This document shows, one piece after another, positions 10,759 through 21,875 of a stretch of 64,000 nucleotides of DNA. Position 1 is the stretch's first letter. Every line of letters begins with the position of its first letter. The stretch is taken from positions 10,664,001 through 10,728,000 of the forward strand of contig NC_079514.1 of assembly GCF_000801105.2 (NCBI RefSeq), given 5' to 3'. The notes under the pieces were generated by a model that worked only from the letters and a program-made list of their open reading frames with translations, was not told the origin of the DNA and ran no database searches. Source of the DNA: Raphanus sativus (lineage: Eukaryota; Streptophyta; Magnoliopsida; Brassicales; Brassicaceae). The position numbers and the translations under genes are program-made.

Positions 10759-11232
10759 TCACCATTTCCAAACCCATTTGCTTTTGAGTATATCAACAAA
10801 GCTCTTACGATCATTCTCATCCCTCACTATCCTTCTTTGATAGAACCCGTCTCTCTTCGCTACCCAAATGCACTCGTCTCCTCCGTCTCCACACTCTTTC
10901 CGGAACCCGCTCTGGACAGAGAACACTGTCACAACGTCTTGGCTCGTTGTTCCAAACCCGCTACGAAACTGACACCGGAACTCAGTTTTCCTGAACGGCC
11001 ACATGTTCATTGTCGTGAACTTCCATATCCGTGACTGCGTTGGCTTTAGCATATCCCACCCTAGGTCGTCCTCGTTCGACCAGCACCGCACGGCCAGCCT
11101 CGCTTTCCGGACACCGGTCACCCCCGAGATTTCGTTCTTTAGCTCTAGACGACCCGCCATGGTTGGTGCGGGTAACAATGCTGCGACCACAGCCGCGGCC
11201 ATGAAGAAGCACCATGCTTGGTTTCTCCTCAT
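10759..11232 (-). CDS. S-protein homologue 1 (plant self-incompatibility S1 family)
   Basis: Single-exon gene of 157 residues. A signal peptide (AWCFFMAAAVVAALLPAPTM, about residues 6-26) is followed by a mature domain of about 130 residues. The S1-family pattern is visible: LELKNEIS at the start, CWSNEDDLGWD, FRCQF, and a late Cys pair in KECGDGGDECIW followed by VAKRDGFYQR. Four Cys are present, as expected for two disulfides. Papaver PrsS, the founding member, is a secreted stigma determinant of self-incompatibility. Crucifer members are mostly of unknown function and are often expressed in reproductive tissue. It is the first of four such genes here, all on the minus strand; position suggests the At5g26050/At5g26060 group. 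Confidence 0.92.
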   Translation of the reverse strand: MRRNQAWCFFMAAAVVAALLPAPTMAGRLELKNEISGVTGVRKARLAVRCWSNEDDLGWDMLKPTQSRIWKFTTMNMWPFRKTEFRCQFRSGFGTTSQDVVTVFSVQSGFRKECGDGGDECIWVAKRDGFYQRRIVRDENDRKSFVDILKSKWVWKW

Positions 11233-12071
11233 TTGGATTAAACGATTCTAAAGTTTTCTTAAATGTTGATTTCGTTGAGTCTTGAGGCCTACGGAACAAA
11301 TTGTTACACGTGAAGGTGTAACCTAGTTATATAAATGTCCATTATATGGCAATTAGACCGTTCTGTTGCCGCTTCCAAATTTAGATGTACTAGAAGCTAT
11401 TTTGATCTATTTATGGAGATAAAAACAGAAAGCAAATCTCAAAAGTTGAAAAATAAAATGTTCTGTTTCAGAAACTTTGACCACCGATCAGCATCATCCT
11501 ATTTTGTGTTTTCTTTTATCATATGTTGAAAAGTTTAGAACGTTCTGTTTAAATGAGTGATATGTCATTTAAAATGACTCATTTTAGATAGCATGTCCAG
11601 AACATTTAATAAGTTTAAAGAATCATATAGATGTCAAAGAATAAAAAGATTGAGGTTTCCAGATGATGGCTTCTGTTGGTTGTTTAGACCCTAGTGGATA
11701 GTTTTCACCTTTAACATTTTCAAAAAGTTCACTGTATCGATCAATTGCTAAAAACATAATTATTAGAGTATATTGTATCAATTGATTTCCACCTGAGACA
11801 CTCAGTGAGTTGTCTTAAATTATTAATGGTGACTAAGGTAGTTTATTTGATGATTATCATCAGAAACTGTAATTACTGATTATAATAGTTTAATCCATCT
11901 ATCAGGTATAAATAAAAAAACATCATCATAGATATGTTATTTCTCATTTTCACCATTTATAAAGTTACACATCATGTTTTTCGGTTTTATTAACACGAAT
12001 AACAACACACAGAGACGAAAATCACGACACTGTTACGATCTTCATACTGATCAACATCGTGAAATTGTTAA
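11233..12071. other. Spacer between S-protein homologues 1 and 2
   Basis: AT-rich intergenic sequence. The stretch just above the S-protein homologue 1 start includes ACACGTG near 11305. No open frame with recognisable similarity. Confidence 0.5.
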
Positions 12072-12539
12072 TTAGCTCCAAGCTTTCTGGAGGACATCAT
12101 GTTCAATATACTCATTCCACCTCTCGTTACCGTACTTGTTACTAAAAAATTTGGTCTTCCACTGTCTCAAGTAGAGTCCATCCTTCTTAACGACCCAAGT
12201 GCATTTCTCCCTGTCCCCACACTGCTCTTTCATCTCCCACGACGCAACTAGCTGCTTGTCCACACGTCCGTATCCTGTATGGAAGTTGCAGTAGAAAAAT
12301 GTGTGGAATAGCGACATGGCGAAGGACCATTCCTTGTGTTGATCTGGCCAGTCTTCTCGCCACCCTAGATCGTTGTCGCGGGACCAGCATTTGTACGCAA
12401 GCCTCCTGTACCGACCTGAGAGCTCGTTCTTGATCTGTAGTTGAAATCCATGGGAGTGAGTCATCATCACTATTATGATGATAATAAGTACAAGAGAAAA
12501 GTGCCCGTTGAGGGTTTTGGGAATCTTTATTGACCCCAT
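12072..12539 (-). CDS. S-protein homologue 2
   Basis: Single-exon gene of 155 residues. The signal segment has a core of Leu/Ile/Val (FSLVLIIIIIVMMTHSHG). The mature protein starts FQLQIKNELSG and carries YKCWSRDNDLGW, FYCNFHTGYG, EQCGDREKCTW and VVKKDGLYLR. All four family Cys are present. It aligns closely with homologue 1 (CWS..DDLGW and the late CG..C pair), so the two are probably tandem duplicates. Predicted to be a small secreted protein; no function can be assigned beyond the family. Confidence 0.92.
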   Translation of the reverse strand: MGSIKIPKTLNGHFSLVLIIIIIVMMTHSHGFQLQIKNELSGRYRRLAYKCWSRDNDLGWREDWPDQHKEWSFAMSLFHTFFYCNFHTGYGRVDKQLVASWEMKEQCGDREKCTWVVKKDGLYLRQWKTKFFSNKYGNERWNEYIEHDVLQKAWS

Positions 12540-13149
12540 ATGCGTAACTCTGGTTCTGTTCTTTGTTTTTTGCCCACTCGATCTTTTTGTTTTGATTTTT
12601 GGGGCATAGATAGTGTTTCTACAAAAAATACTATTTTTAGAAATGTAACGCCTAAGGATTCAGCTATTGCTGCGGGTCAAGAGGAGGAACAAGCCATTCT
12701 CCAACGTCCACATTTATTACTTCTTTTCCGAACTGTAAACTTTCAAATGCAGGTTTTTTTTGTTGCACAAAAAAAAAGAATAGTAACTTTTAGTATATTC
12801 TCCCAAATGACAAAATATTGGATATATTAAGCAACTATAGAAATGATCTACAACATGTCTTAAAAGGTCAACATAATTTATATATACGCAACTAGCGAAA
12901 TAACTTGTAAATTTGATAATCCAAAAAGATACTATAATAGTTAATACCACTGCTTAAGAATGAAGGCAAGCATGCTAATTAGAGGGTGGCCACAACAAGC
13001 AGCAAAACCGGCCGGCTAGTATATACTTAAAAACTTAGATCTTAAATAAATCCTTAAGTTAGTGGGAAGCCTCTAAGAGAACTTCAATGTACTATATATA
13101 ACCTATAAACATAATTAAGTGTAAGGATCTTAACATTAACCTGAAAAAA
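12540..13149. other. Divergent promoter between S-protein homologue 2 and the proline-rich gene
   Basis: AT-rich spacer shared by two genes facing away from each other. ACTATATATAACC at about 13089-13101 is a plausible TATA box about 50-60 bp before the proline-rich gene start. Nothing else recognised. Confidence 0.45.
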
Positions 13150-13650
13150 ATGGGGTCTCTAGATCTTTCCTTCACCCTAGTATCTCTCTTGGCAATCTTA
13201 TTCACATTTGCTGAAGCCAACAGCAACAGAAAACTCCTGGAAACTCCCACTTACTACCAGCCTGCTTATTCTCCTCCTCCATCACCCACATATAAAAACC
13301 CAGCTACTCTTCCACCTCCTACTCCGGTTTATTCTCCTCCTCCTCCTCCAACTCCTGTTACAATTCCTCCTCCTAGCCCGGCTTATCCCCCTCCTGTTGT
13401 TCTTCCTCCTCCAACGCCGATATTTTCGTCTCCTCCTCCTCCTCCAACTCCCGTTACAATTACTCCTCCTACCCCGGTTTATCCCCCTCCTGTTGCTCTT
13501 CCTCCTCCAACGCCAATATATTTGCCTCCTCCTCCCGCTCCTTTCAATCCACCTTTGAAAGCTAATCCTTCTCCTCAAGCTTACAGAGCCTTCTACTACA
13601 GACAGACTCCTCCTCCTCCCTCCGGTAAACCTTGGTGGTGGTTGTTATGA
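13150..13650 (+). CDS. Secreted proline-rich (hydroxyproline-rich glycoprotein-like) wall protein
   Basis: Single-exon gene of 166 residues. Residues 1-23 form a signal peptide (SFTLVSLLAILFTFAEA). The rest is dominated by Pro runs: SPPPPPTPV, LPPPTPI, PPPSP and TPVYPPPV repeat in order with Tyr or Ile between them. The C-terminus is GKPWWWLL. Ser-Pro(n) and Tyr motifs are the usual targets for prolyl hydroxylation, arabinosylation and Tyr cross-linking in cell-wall extensin-like proteins. The repeats are encoded by CCTCCTCC-type tracts, which also open spurious frames in other registers. Its position among S-protein homologues matches the recalled At5g26070/At5g26080. Confidence 0.88.
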   Translation: MGSLDLSFTLVSLLAILFTFAEANSNRKLLETPTYYQPAYSPPPSPTYKNPATLPPPTPVYSPPPPPTPVTIPPPSPAYPPPVVLPPPTPIFSSPPPPPTPVTITPPTPVYPPPVALPPPTPIYLPPPPAPFNPPLKANPSPQAYRAFYYRQTPPPPSGKPWWWLL

Positions 13651-14105
13651 GGCGGTAAAAGTGGCTCAGGAAAGCACACTTGCAATGTTCTAAAACATTA
13701 AGAGTACTGTGCTAATGTTGTCTTACAACATGGTTTTGGTGTTTCTGGTGAGGTATTTGTATTATTATTTATTCTTTTGGAATGTTAAATTTATTGATCA
13801 GCAAAAATAAAAGTATTGTGATCTATTTGTATTTGCAATGTGAAGTTAATCCATTTGTTTGTTTGTATGAAATTGTGGGTGTCATCCAAATTAAAGTTGT
13901 TCTGATCATTCAATACTATAGAAGAAACATGTTGTAGAGCCAAATTATGTTATAATAAAAGTAAAGAATTTTTTATTTTTGGTCGACAGATTATATTAAA
14001 GCGTAAGATACAAAAGTACACTACATATCATTTTGTATCACATAAAGAATATTACTAGCTACTATATTCTTCATCATTTCTTCCGTCTCTTCTTGTGTTT
14101 TATGC
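13651..14105. other. Spacer between convergent proline-rich gene and S-protein homologue 3
   Basis: 3' untranslated sequence of both genes, with AATAAAA near 13806 as a possible poly-A signal. No other features. Confidence 0.45.
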
Positions 14106-14690
14106 CTAATCGTCCTTTAATTCCTTGTCGTCATCATAATAATCTTTGTCATCGCTTGACCTGGTGCGATTGCGTTCCGCTCGTAAAGCTTTTAACTGCC
14201 TCGGAGACCACGCCTTCCATGGCTCGACAAGCTTTTCAACAGGCCTCACCAACTCTAGAAACCTTAACAAAACGTTGTGCGGATAGTACGTCTCAAAACC
14301 AACGAAATATATACCGTTCGGCTTGATGACGTATTTACACACATGTCCTCCGCACAACATAGATGTCATCGACAACGTCTTGATCTCGACATGCGCTGTC
14401 CCTTGGCTTGACAGGAAATGGCATAGGTGAGTCACCACGCCGTTTCCAAACGGCGGTACATCAAAATCCCATGAAAATTGCGTTTTGGGGCGCGATCTGT
14501 GCCACCGGAGGGATTTTTCAGACGACTTGCACCGGTAGACAACTGATGGACGTTTTAAGCCGTACATTTCGTTTTTCATTACTATCGAGAAACTCACATC
14601 TCCAACTATGGATTCTACATGGAGTGTGATGACTTGCAACACAAGGCACCAGACTATAGCGTTCTTGGCAATGCTATAGTATCCTCTCAT
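14106..14690 (-). CDS. S-protein homologue 3 with acidic tail
   Basis: Single-exon gene of 194 residues, longer than its neighbours. A hydrophobic N-terminus (AIVWCLVLQVITLHV) fits a signal peptide. The S1-like body has IVMKNEMYG, VYRCKSSEKSL, THLCHFLSSQG and a late Cys pair in MLCGGHVCKYV, then IKPNGIYFVGFE. All four conserved Cys are present. A C-terminal extension of about 45 residues is Arg/Lys-rich and then strongly acidic (SSDDKDYYDDDKELKDD), which is not part of the usual fold. The tail may mediate charge interactions or be intrinsically disordered. Function unknown. Confidence 0.85.
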   Translation of the reverse strand: MRGYYSIAKNAIVWCLVLQVITLHVESIVGDVSFSIVMKNEMYGLKRPSVVYRCKSSEKSLRWHRSRPKTQFSWDFDVPPFGNGVVTHLCHFLSSQGTAHVEIKTLSMTSMLCGGHVCKYVIKPNGIYFVGFETYYPHNVLLRFLELVRPVEKLVEPWKAWSPRQLKALRAERNRTRSSDDKDYYDDDKELKDD

Positions 14691-16054
14691 TTCTCTTTTT
14701 TTTTCTTATAAAGTTACTCAAGTTCTGAATTCTTATCGTTTTTTTTTTTTACTTTATGAAACTTTTATTTCCTTTTGCTTTTATACGAAAGGATACGAAA
14801 AGTTATTGAAGAAAATTAGTTTTGTAGCTACTAACGAGATAACCAATCCAGTGTCTATTGTTGGATAATAATACAACAATGTAGTAATTAGTGATACCAA
14901 TTTATTTGTTACACAACACGTTAAAAACGAAAATTACATTCTTGTTATAACTTCTAACAATATTTTCTAGTGATTAATTCATACATGATGCATCTTATAC
15001 ACGTCTATGTTAGTGGTGCTAGAGCTAATTGTACCATCGGATGTTAATTAAAGGAAGTACTTATTACTAAAAATCTTAAAATTGAAATTAATAAATTATT
15101 TTCAGAAAAAACTTATCCTAGTTTTAGAGAACATCTAGTGGTTGCCCTGCCCTACGGATCGGAGTTGTATTAATTTCTTATATATATAAATATTTATTAA
15201 TTTATGAAGCATTTGATAGTAACCAATGTATTAAAGGTCACAATTATAACGTTCATTTTCTTAATGCGTTCAAAGTTTTCTTATATTGCAACCAATGTAT
15301 TAAAGGTCACAATTATAATAATCTTTTTTGTTTTTTTGTTTATAAATATTTGAAATTTAAGTCACACAAAAAATTGGCTAGTGGTAGATAGATTTTAGGA
15401 AAGGTAAGCGACTTAGATTCAAAATAAATCCACGACACTAAACTCGTGTATTCACACAAATATGAAACCATGGTCTGGGATCATTTGAATACTCGAAAAT
15501 AGTCCATCGATCCATGGGTGGCACCTTCTATTAAAAATTACTCTACTACAGATCAAGGATACCTTAGTTTAATTAAAAAATATATTGTAATTTCAAACAA
15601 ATATGTGTAGATAAATCTTATTCTATAAATAAAGAAATAATATGTTTCAACTCGTAAATAGTTAAATTATTTTGTAAAGAATTATAACATCATCAAACTA
15701 ACAACATTAATTAAGTTTTAGTAATAATGTGAAAATTTATAAATGAATAACCAATCATTACAATCCTTGTGTTTCTCAAAAGGATTAAAAATATATTGTC
15801 TATATATTTTTGTGATTATTTATTGATCTTTTGTCTTGATTTTTGGTCATTCGGTAGCTAATTTTATGTTCATTTTTCCGTCTATATAGTTTTTGATAAC
15901 TATTTTTTCTTGATATATTGCTATATATTTTTGTTATTAATTTATAGATGTTTGCAGAGATCCGTAGTATCAAGGAAACGATTTCAAATCGAAATTTGGA
16001 GACGATGCCAAATGCTCTAAAACATTGTTTTCAGTTTCTGACTTTTAACTAAAA
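14691..16054. other. AT-rich spacer with short direct repeats
   Basis: No gene recognised. The segment is over 70 percent A+T by eye. It holds a direct repeat at 15223-15320 and ends at the terminus of a small Helitron. Confidence 0.5.
15222..15321. repeat. Two direct copies of a ~30-bp sequence
   Basis: AACCAATGTATTAAAGGTCA, followed by CAATTATAA, occurs twice about 68 bp apart. The copies are nearly identical. They could be a local slippage duplication or the flanks of a lost insertion. Confidence 0.8.
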
Positions 16055-16698
16055 CTAGATCTTGATCCGCGCTTTGGAAGCGCGGAATATTTTACGATGA
16101 AAAATTTCACTAATAACTTAACAAATATTTTGGTAACTTTTAAAGAGTGTGTATTTAAAATATTTTTGCATTTAAATCAGTATTTTTAAATTCAACCCGA
16201 TTGTGATTATACCGGTTAATCCGAAGATCTAACAATTCAATTTAGGTTTTTAAAATATTCATATTAAAAATCACTAAAACCGAGAATAACCGATTGAACT
16301 GATGGATGACCGATATGTAATCTAATTTGATTTAAATTGTAATAGTTTCATAATTTGTAATCTTATAATCCAAATTTTAAAGTTCATTATTTTGCAATTT
16401 ATGAAATTATGATGTTTCTACAAAAAAAATTTAAAAAGTGATGGATATAAAATAACTAAGATTAATTATTGTATTGTTTGGAAATATTGATAGTAGTATA
16501 TAAAATATATTGTTTGGAAACATTTATAGTAGTATAAAGAAATAAATATATTGTTTGGAAACATGGATAGTAGTATAAAGAAATGAACATTATTGATTTA
16601 ATGTAGGTTTAACTATAAAGTATAAAAGTGTATTTAATTTAAAAACTTACAAAATAAATGTTAGATCCAATAGAATGTTTCTGTTTTAATAAGATAGA
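16055..16698 (-). mobile_element. Short non-autonomous Helitron
   Basis: Read on the minus strand the element starts TCTATCTTATTAAAACAGAA at 16698 and ends CTAG at 16055. The end is preceded by a strong hairpin, CCGCGC..GCGCGG, at about 16066-16086. The flanking bases are A before TC and T after CTAG, the AT target typical of Helitrons. It is 644 bp with no RepHel gene. The interior (about 16470-16575) has three imperfect copies of TTGTTTGGAAACAT..ATAGTAGTATA. Confidence 0.85.
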
Positions 16699-16781
16699 TA
16701 TATCTTCAAAGGGAGAACCAAAATAAAAATAAAAAATGCATACACACACTGACACAACATCCCGGCAACATATCAGAGGAA

Positions 16782-17312
16782 TCACTTAGTGATCATCCCA
16801 GGCAACTTAGGTTGAGTATGACGATGAGGCCAAGGAGTCCAAGGGAAAAGCTCGTTAGTATCTTTCATCAGAAGACCTTCACGTCTGATCGCTAAAACGC
16901 ATCTGTATCCAGGACACCGTTCTCCCAGCGCCGGCGTTATCTCGATATTGATAGTAGCATAACCCAAACTAGACCGGAAATGGCACCGGTTAGTCACCTT
17001 TGCGTTGGGGTTAATAGTGTAAAAGAAGAACTTTGCGTAGAACACGTCTCCAGGGAGAGACCTAGTCCATTGTTTCCGACCAATGCTGCACTCGAACCCT
17101 GCTTTTGGTTTCTTGATCCCTTTTAGTTCGTTGATAGCTTCGAAGATCACATTGGTTCCGTCTTTGAGTTCGAAATCAGAGCTGTAATATTCGCTGGGAT
17201 GAATCGTCTCGTAATCAGCGTAATGGTTTATTAAAGGGTTGTCGTCCCCACTGCCGGTGACTTGTAACACAAGGCTTAGACATATTAGGGCTCCTATAAA
17301 CAAATTTTCCAT
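16782..17312 (-). CDS. S-protein homologue 4, divergent
   Basis: Single-exon gene. I start it at the ATG at 17312, giving 176 residues, because MENLFIGALICLSLVLQVTG is then a clean signal peptide. An in-frame ATG lies 63 nt further upstream but adds a basic stretch. The mature region has a Tyr/Ser-rich lead (YADYETIHPSEYYSSDFE) before the S1-like core: VIFEAINELKG, FECSIGRKQW, NRCHFRSSLGYA and ERCPGYRCVLAIRREG. The four family Cys are present. It is the most diverged of the four copies. Predicted secreted; function unknown. Confidence 0.85.
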   Translation of the reverse strand: MENLFIGALICLSLVLQVTGSGDDNPLINHYADYETIHPSEYYSSDFELKDGTNVIFEAINELKGIKKPKAGFECSIGRKQWTRSLPGDVFYAKFFFYTINPNAKVTNRCHFRSSLGYATINIEITPALGERCPGYRCVLAIRREGLLMKDTNELFPWTPWPHRHTQPKLPGMITK

Positions 17313-17484
17313 TTCCTCCTTTTTGAAGATTATTTCTAGGTTTTTTTTCTTTCTTATATACATACATACAAACAAAAAGTGTTCGGTTAGAGATCAATGT
17401 CGTTATTTGCTCAAATAGAAAGTATTTGTAACGTTTGTGTATACAATTGCTGTAACATTCTATATTTGCCATATGTTTGTTGAG

Positions 17485-17587
17485 ATGAGTCTTGTAATAT
17501 TAACAATCTAGTAGTTAATATTAACAGGGTTCCTATACAACTTCTTGACCGTCAATGAGTCTTGTAATATTAACAATCTAGTAGTTA
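17485..17587. repeat. 33-bp direct repeat upstream of S-protein homologue 4
   Basis: ATGAGTCTTGTAATATTAAC plus 13 further bases occurs at 17485-17517 and again at 17555-17587. The copies look identical, which implies a recent duplication. Confidence 0.85.
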
Positions 17588-17823
17588 CACAAACACAAAT
17601 AAAGAAAACTAGCTACATCATATAATAATGAGTTAAAGTTTAAACAGTGTGCTCTCTCACAGAAACAACATTGATAGTCTGTTTGGATTGTAATCAAAAT
17701 ACTAAAACAGAGGCAAGTGCACATGTGCTAAACATTCAAAGGTATAATCTTCCTACCTCTATTGGACCAAGTAGCAAGTTTTGGAGTAGCTTTTATAGCC
17801 ACAAGTTACTGGAGATCTTTGGC

Positions 17824-18962
<1,139 letters not shown>

Positions 18963-19754
18963 CCTAAGTTTCTTGGAAGCAACTTCCACAAACTAGAAAG
19001 CCAGCCAGCACAAAAGAAAACACACTTAAATGCAATATTTCGAAGCCTTGCACTCACACTATTATCACCAATGTACTGTCAGACCAAGAAACTAGTCGAA
19101 ACTCCAAACAGTGTGACTCGATACTTAAGAAGTCTTCAATCTTTGAGTTCATAATACGAACACAGATGAGATCTTACGTAAGATAAAAAAAAAACAATTG
19201 ATCATAACAACAATGACAATGTCAATAACACGTAACATAAGACTGTTAGTTTCGTCTTTTAACATCAATTGAGCAAATGTTAAATTATGTATACAGAAAA
19301 CATAGATCAAAATCAGAAGTAATAAAACAGAGGTGTTATCAATCAACCCATCTATGCAAAATTAAATTTTTTTCTTCCGGCAACTTGGCCAGAAACAGCA
19401 CACAACACATAACTAACTCGCCGGGATTGAATCGCTGTTCTAAAAAACCAAACTTTCTTTGGTCTAAACCATGTCAAATCTAATCGGAAACCATATTTTA
19501 CCCCTCCTAATGGGGGCAATACGGGAAACACAAACAGACACTATGAACTTGTCGGAATCTTGTTTGGTCTCAGAGGAAACTCAAAACAGAGAGAGAGAGA
19601 GAGAGAGAGAGCAAGTTCACGGGAAAGAGGGACTAACCAACAATGATGAGTATAAGCCGGCGAAGAAGGAAGGAATCTGGTTAAAGACGAAGTTACCGTC
19701 GCAGGGAAGGAGGCGGAGGAGGAGAACAACGAAGAAAACTCGTTAACAATTTAG
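18963..19754 (-). promoter_or_regulatory. Leader and promoter of the BUD32-type gene
   Basis: The likely 5' untranslated region of the kinase gene. A pyrimidine-rich stretch at about 19680-19735 (minus strand) is followed by CTCGTGAACTTGC-type sequence and a (CT)n tract at 19588-19611. A GT-led 5' UTR intron is possible but cannot be fixed without cDNA. Confidence 0.4.
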
Positions 19755-20100
19755 TTTTTTTTTTGTCGACTTCATTTTATTAATGGGTCTAAAGCCCAAA
19801 CCCATTACAAGCAATATAAAACCTAAAATATAGCATTTAGCCCAACAAGCCCAAATAGAAAAGGATAATGATTTCAGCATGTTTGACACGTAGCACCCAC
19901 ACTAGTAGCTTGATGCTTTACTAAACAACAACGAGATGTTTCAAAAAAAAAAAAACAACAACAACGAGAAATCAATCCTTCTGATCCAGTGGAATACACG
20001 AGATCAAGCACAGAAGGATGAGAGCTATAAACACACATTTTTGTAAAATCGGACAAGCCGAACTTTACAATCACCTACGCGAAAACAGAATCCGACACAC
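19755..20100 (-). mobile_element. Poly-A retroposon, probably related to the one at 52.3 kb
   Basis: On the minus strand the segment ends GGGCTTTAGACCCATTAATA..GTCGAC followed by a run of about 10 A. The 52.3-kb retroposon has a similar tail (GGGCTTC..TTTAATGAAT..GGTCGCC then A run). No coding capacity. The 5' limit is approximate and no flanking duplication was found, so this is a family guess based on tail structure. Confidence 0.5.
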
Positions 20101-20469
20101 TATAAAATCACGTTTAATTCTTGAATCTTTTAATGTATAAACGAAAAGATAAGTACATTTTAATAACATAAATAATCAAATCAATTTTCTTAAACCATTC
20201 AATTTATATCTTTATATACCATAAACCGAAATATTATAAAAATCCTTATGTGTTAAGTACATTATGGGGCCAAATGCTTCACACTTATGACCATGTTTAA
20301 AGAGCAAATGGTTAGAAATGAAAAAGAGTTGAAAAAATGAGAATGAACATTAAAAAGAAATATTTCTTATAAATGGTGTGGAATTAAAAGAGTAGAGAGA
20401 AATTAACTATTCTCACTCATTTCTTTGGTACCATCTTGACTCAGATAAATATACGTCGATAAAGTGATT

Positions 20470-21217
20470 AGGAATAAAAAGATTAAAGTACGCTTGGAGT
20501 TCATCTTTCATGGACTGCACTGTTCCGTCCGTAGCGTCTCATGGGTGGCAGAGTATTCTGCTCGGAAGAAATTTACTCCGTAAAGGCCTTGGATGGATAG
20601 TAGAGAGTGGGGAGAGTATCCGGGTCTGGCAAAACCCGTGGATGAGTTGCGAGAAACCTGTTACTCCCATCGGCCCACCATTGTCATCTTCTGTTTATCT
20701 TAGGGTCAAGGACTTGCTTTGTATTCTCACTAACCAATGGGATATTGGAAAAATAAGAGATTACTTACCGCAGTACGAGAACCAAATTTTGAGGATTTTC
20801 ACTAACTCTACTCCATCTCCGGATCACTTTGGCTTGGCTACCTGATAACTCTGGTGCGTATAACACTCGATCAGGATACATTATAGGAATGTTGGATGGT
20901 GCAGAACTCCCCTCCTCCCAACCTTTTTAATTGGATGAAGAATGTTTAGAATATTAAAACTGCTCCTAAGATCAAGGATTTTCTTTGGAGATTGGCTAGG
21001 AAAGCTATTCCTGTCAGTGAGAACTTGTAAGGATGTTGAGGATGATATCCATGTGTTCCTCTGATGGCCAGTGGCGTTACAAGTTTGGGAGTTCTTCTCC
21101 ATTGAGATTGGTATGTCCACGACTACCCTATCGATCCATGAGTTTCTCTCCTCCTTGTTAACTGTTCGAAATCTACCCCTTATGGTGTTGTAAAACATTC
21201 TATAATTAATTTAAAGG
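20470..21217 (+). mobile_element. LINE (non-LTR retrotransposon) remnant
   Basis: An open stretch at about 20510-20840 encodes HGWQSILLGRNLLRKGLGWI followed by GESIRVWQNPW. This is the region C-terminal to the reverse transcriptase of plant LINEs, before the zf-RVT domain. Downstream the frame breaks repeatedly with stops, although fragments such as FSLEIG (expected FLW) are still visible. It is a 5'-truncated dead copy. Confidence 0.75.
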
Positions 21218-21267
21218 GTTCCTTGATGGTCGTGACAAAAACAAAAAAAAAAAAAGTTCCTTGATGG
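21218..21267 (+). mobile_element. Minimal poly-A retroposition scar with 12-bp duplication
   Basis: GTTCCTTGATGG occurs at 21218-21229 and 21256-21267. Between them lie only TCGTGAC and an A-rich run of about 19 bases. The layout is that of a target-primed insertion truncated to almost nothing but its tail. Confidence 0.6.
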
Positions 21268-21875
21268 CAACTGCGTGCTGTGACTGAACTGTAGAATATA
21301 TACATAACGCATGCCGTTTTTGTGAGAACGCAGAATAGCAAAACAACAGACAGTCTTCTCGCCGCTTATCTAGCTCCATGCCTTAAATTCCATCTTCTAT
21401 CTTCCTCCATGGTTACGTCACTGCAACACACACTCTATTTGGACCCCACCAAATCAGACGAACAAACCCTACCGGCGAAATCAAGCATTAAATTCACTCA
21501 CGCTTTTCCCGTGAACACGATTTTTCTATTTTCTGAAAGTCCCGACAAGATCTCTTTGATTGTTTCGTTCCATAAATCCCTTTGAAACCGGTAAGAACAA
21601 CGAGAGCTTTGTTTTGTCTGCTTCCTTCTGTTTTAGATTCTTTTCTTCTAATAGCAACACAAAGCAAGTCTCTTTTGATCTGTAACGGTTCTGCTGCTTC
21701 TATTCTCATACATTCAGATTCCAAGTTTTCATCTTACTCGTTGACTTGTAGTCTCTAGAGCAATGATTGTTTCACTCAAAGTTACTAACTTTGATTCTAA
21801 TTTTGTTTTTTTTCCTTAAACTGACGTTTTCAGCATTTTGCTACAGTGTATGAGTTGATCAAATAGTGTTAAGCA
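21268..21875 (+). promoter_or_regulatory. Promoter and leader of the PMIR2-like gene
   Basis: 608 bp before the start codon. It contains CT-rich leader sequence from about 21360 and a probable leader intron region (TTGTTTTTTTTCCTTAAACTGACGTTTTCAG, 21805-21835, ends AG). No coding feature. Confidence 0.4.

Noticed and set aside
13208..13578. Leu-rich plus-strand and Arg-rich minus-strand frames over the proline-rich gene
   Set aside because: Products of reading CCTCCT repeats in other registers.
20510..20845. 111-codon frame as an independent host gene
   Set aside because: It reads as the end of a LINE polyprotein and is followed by frame breaks.
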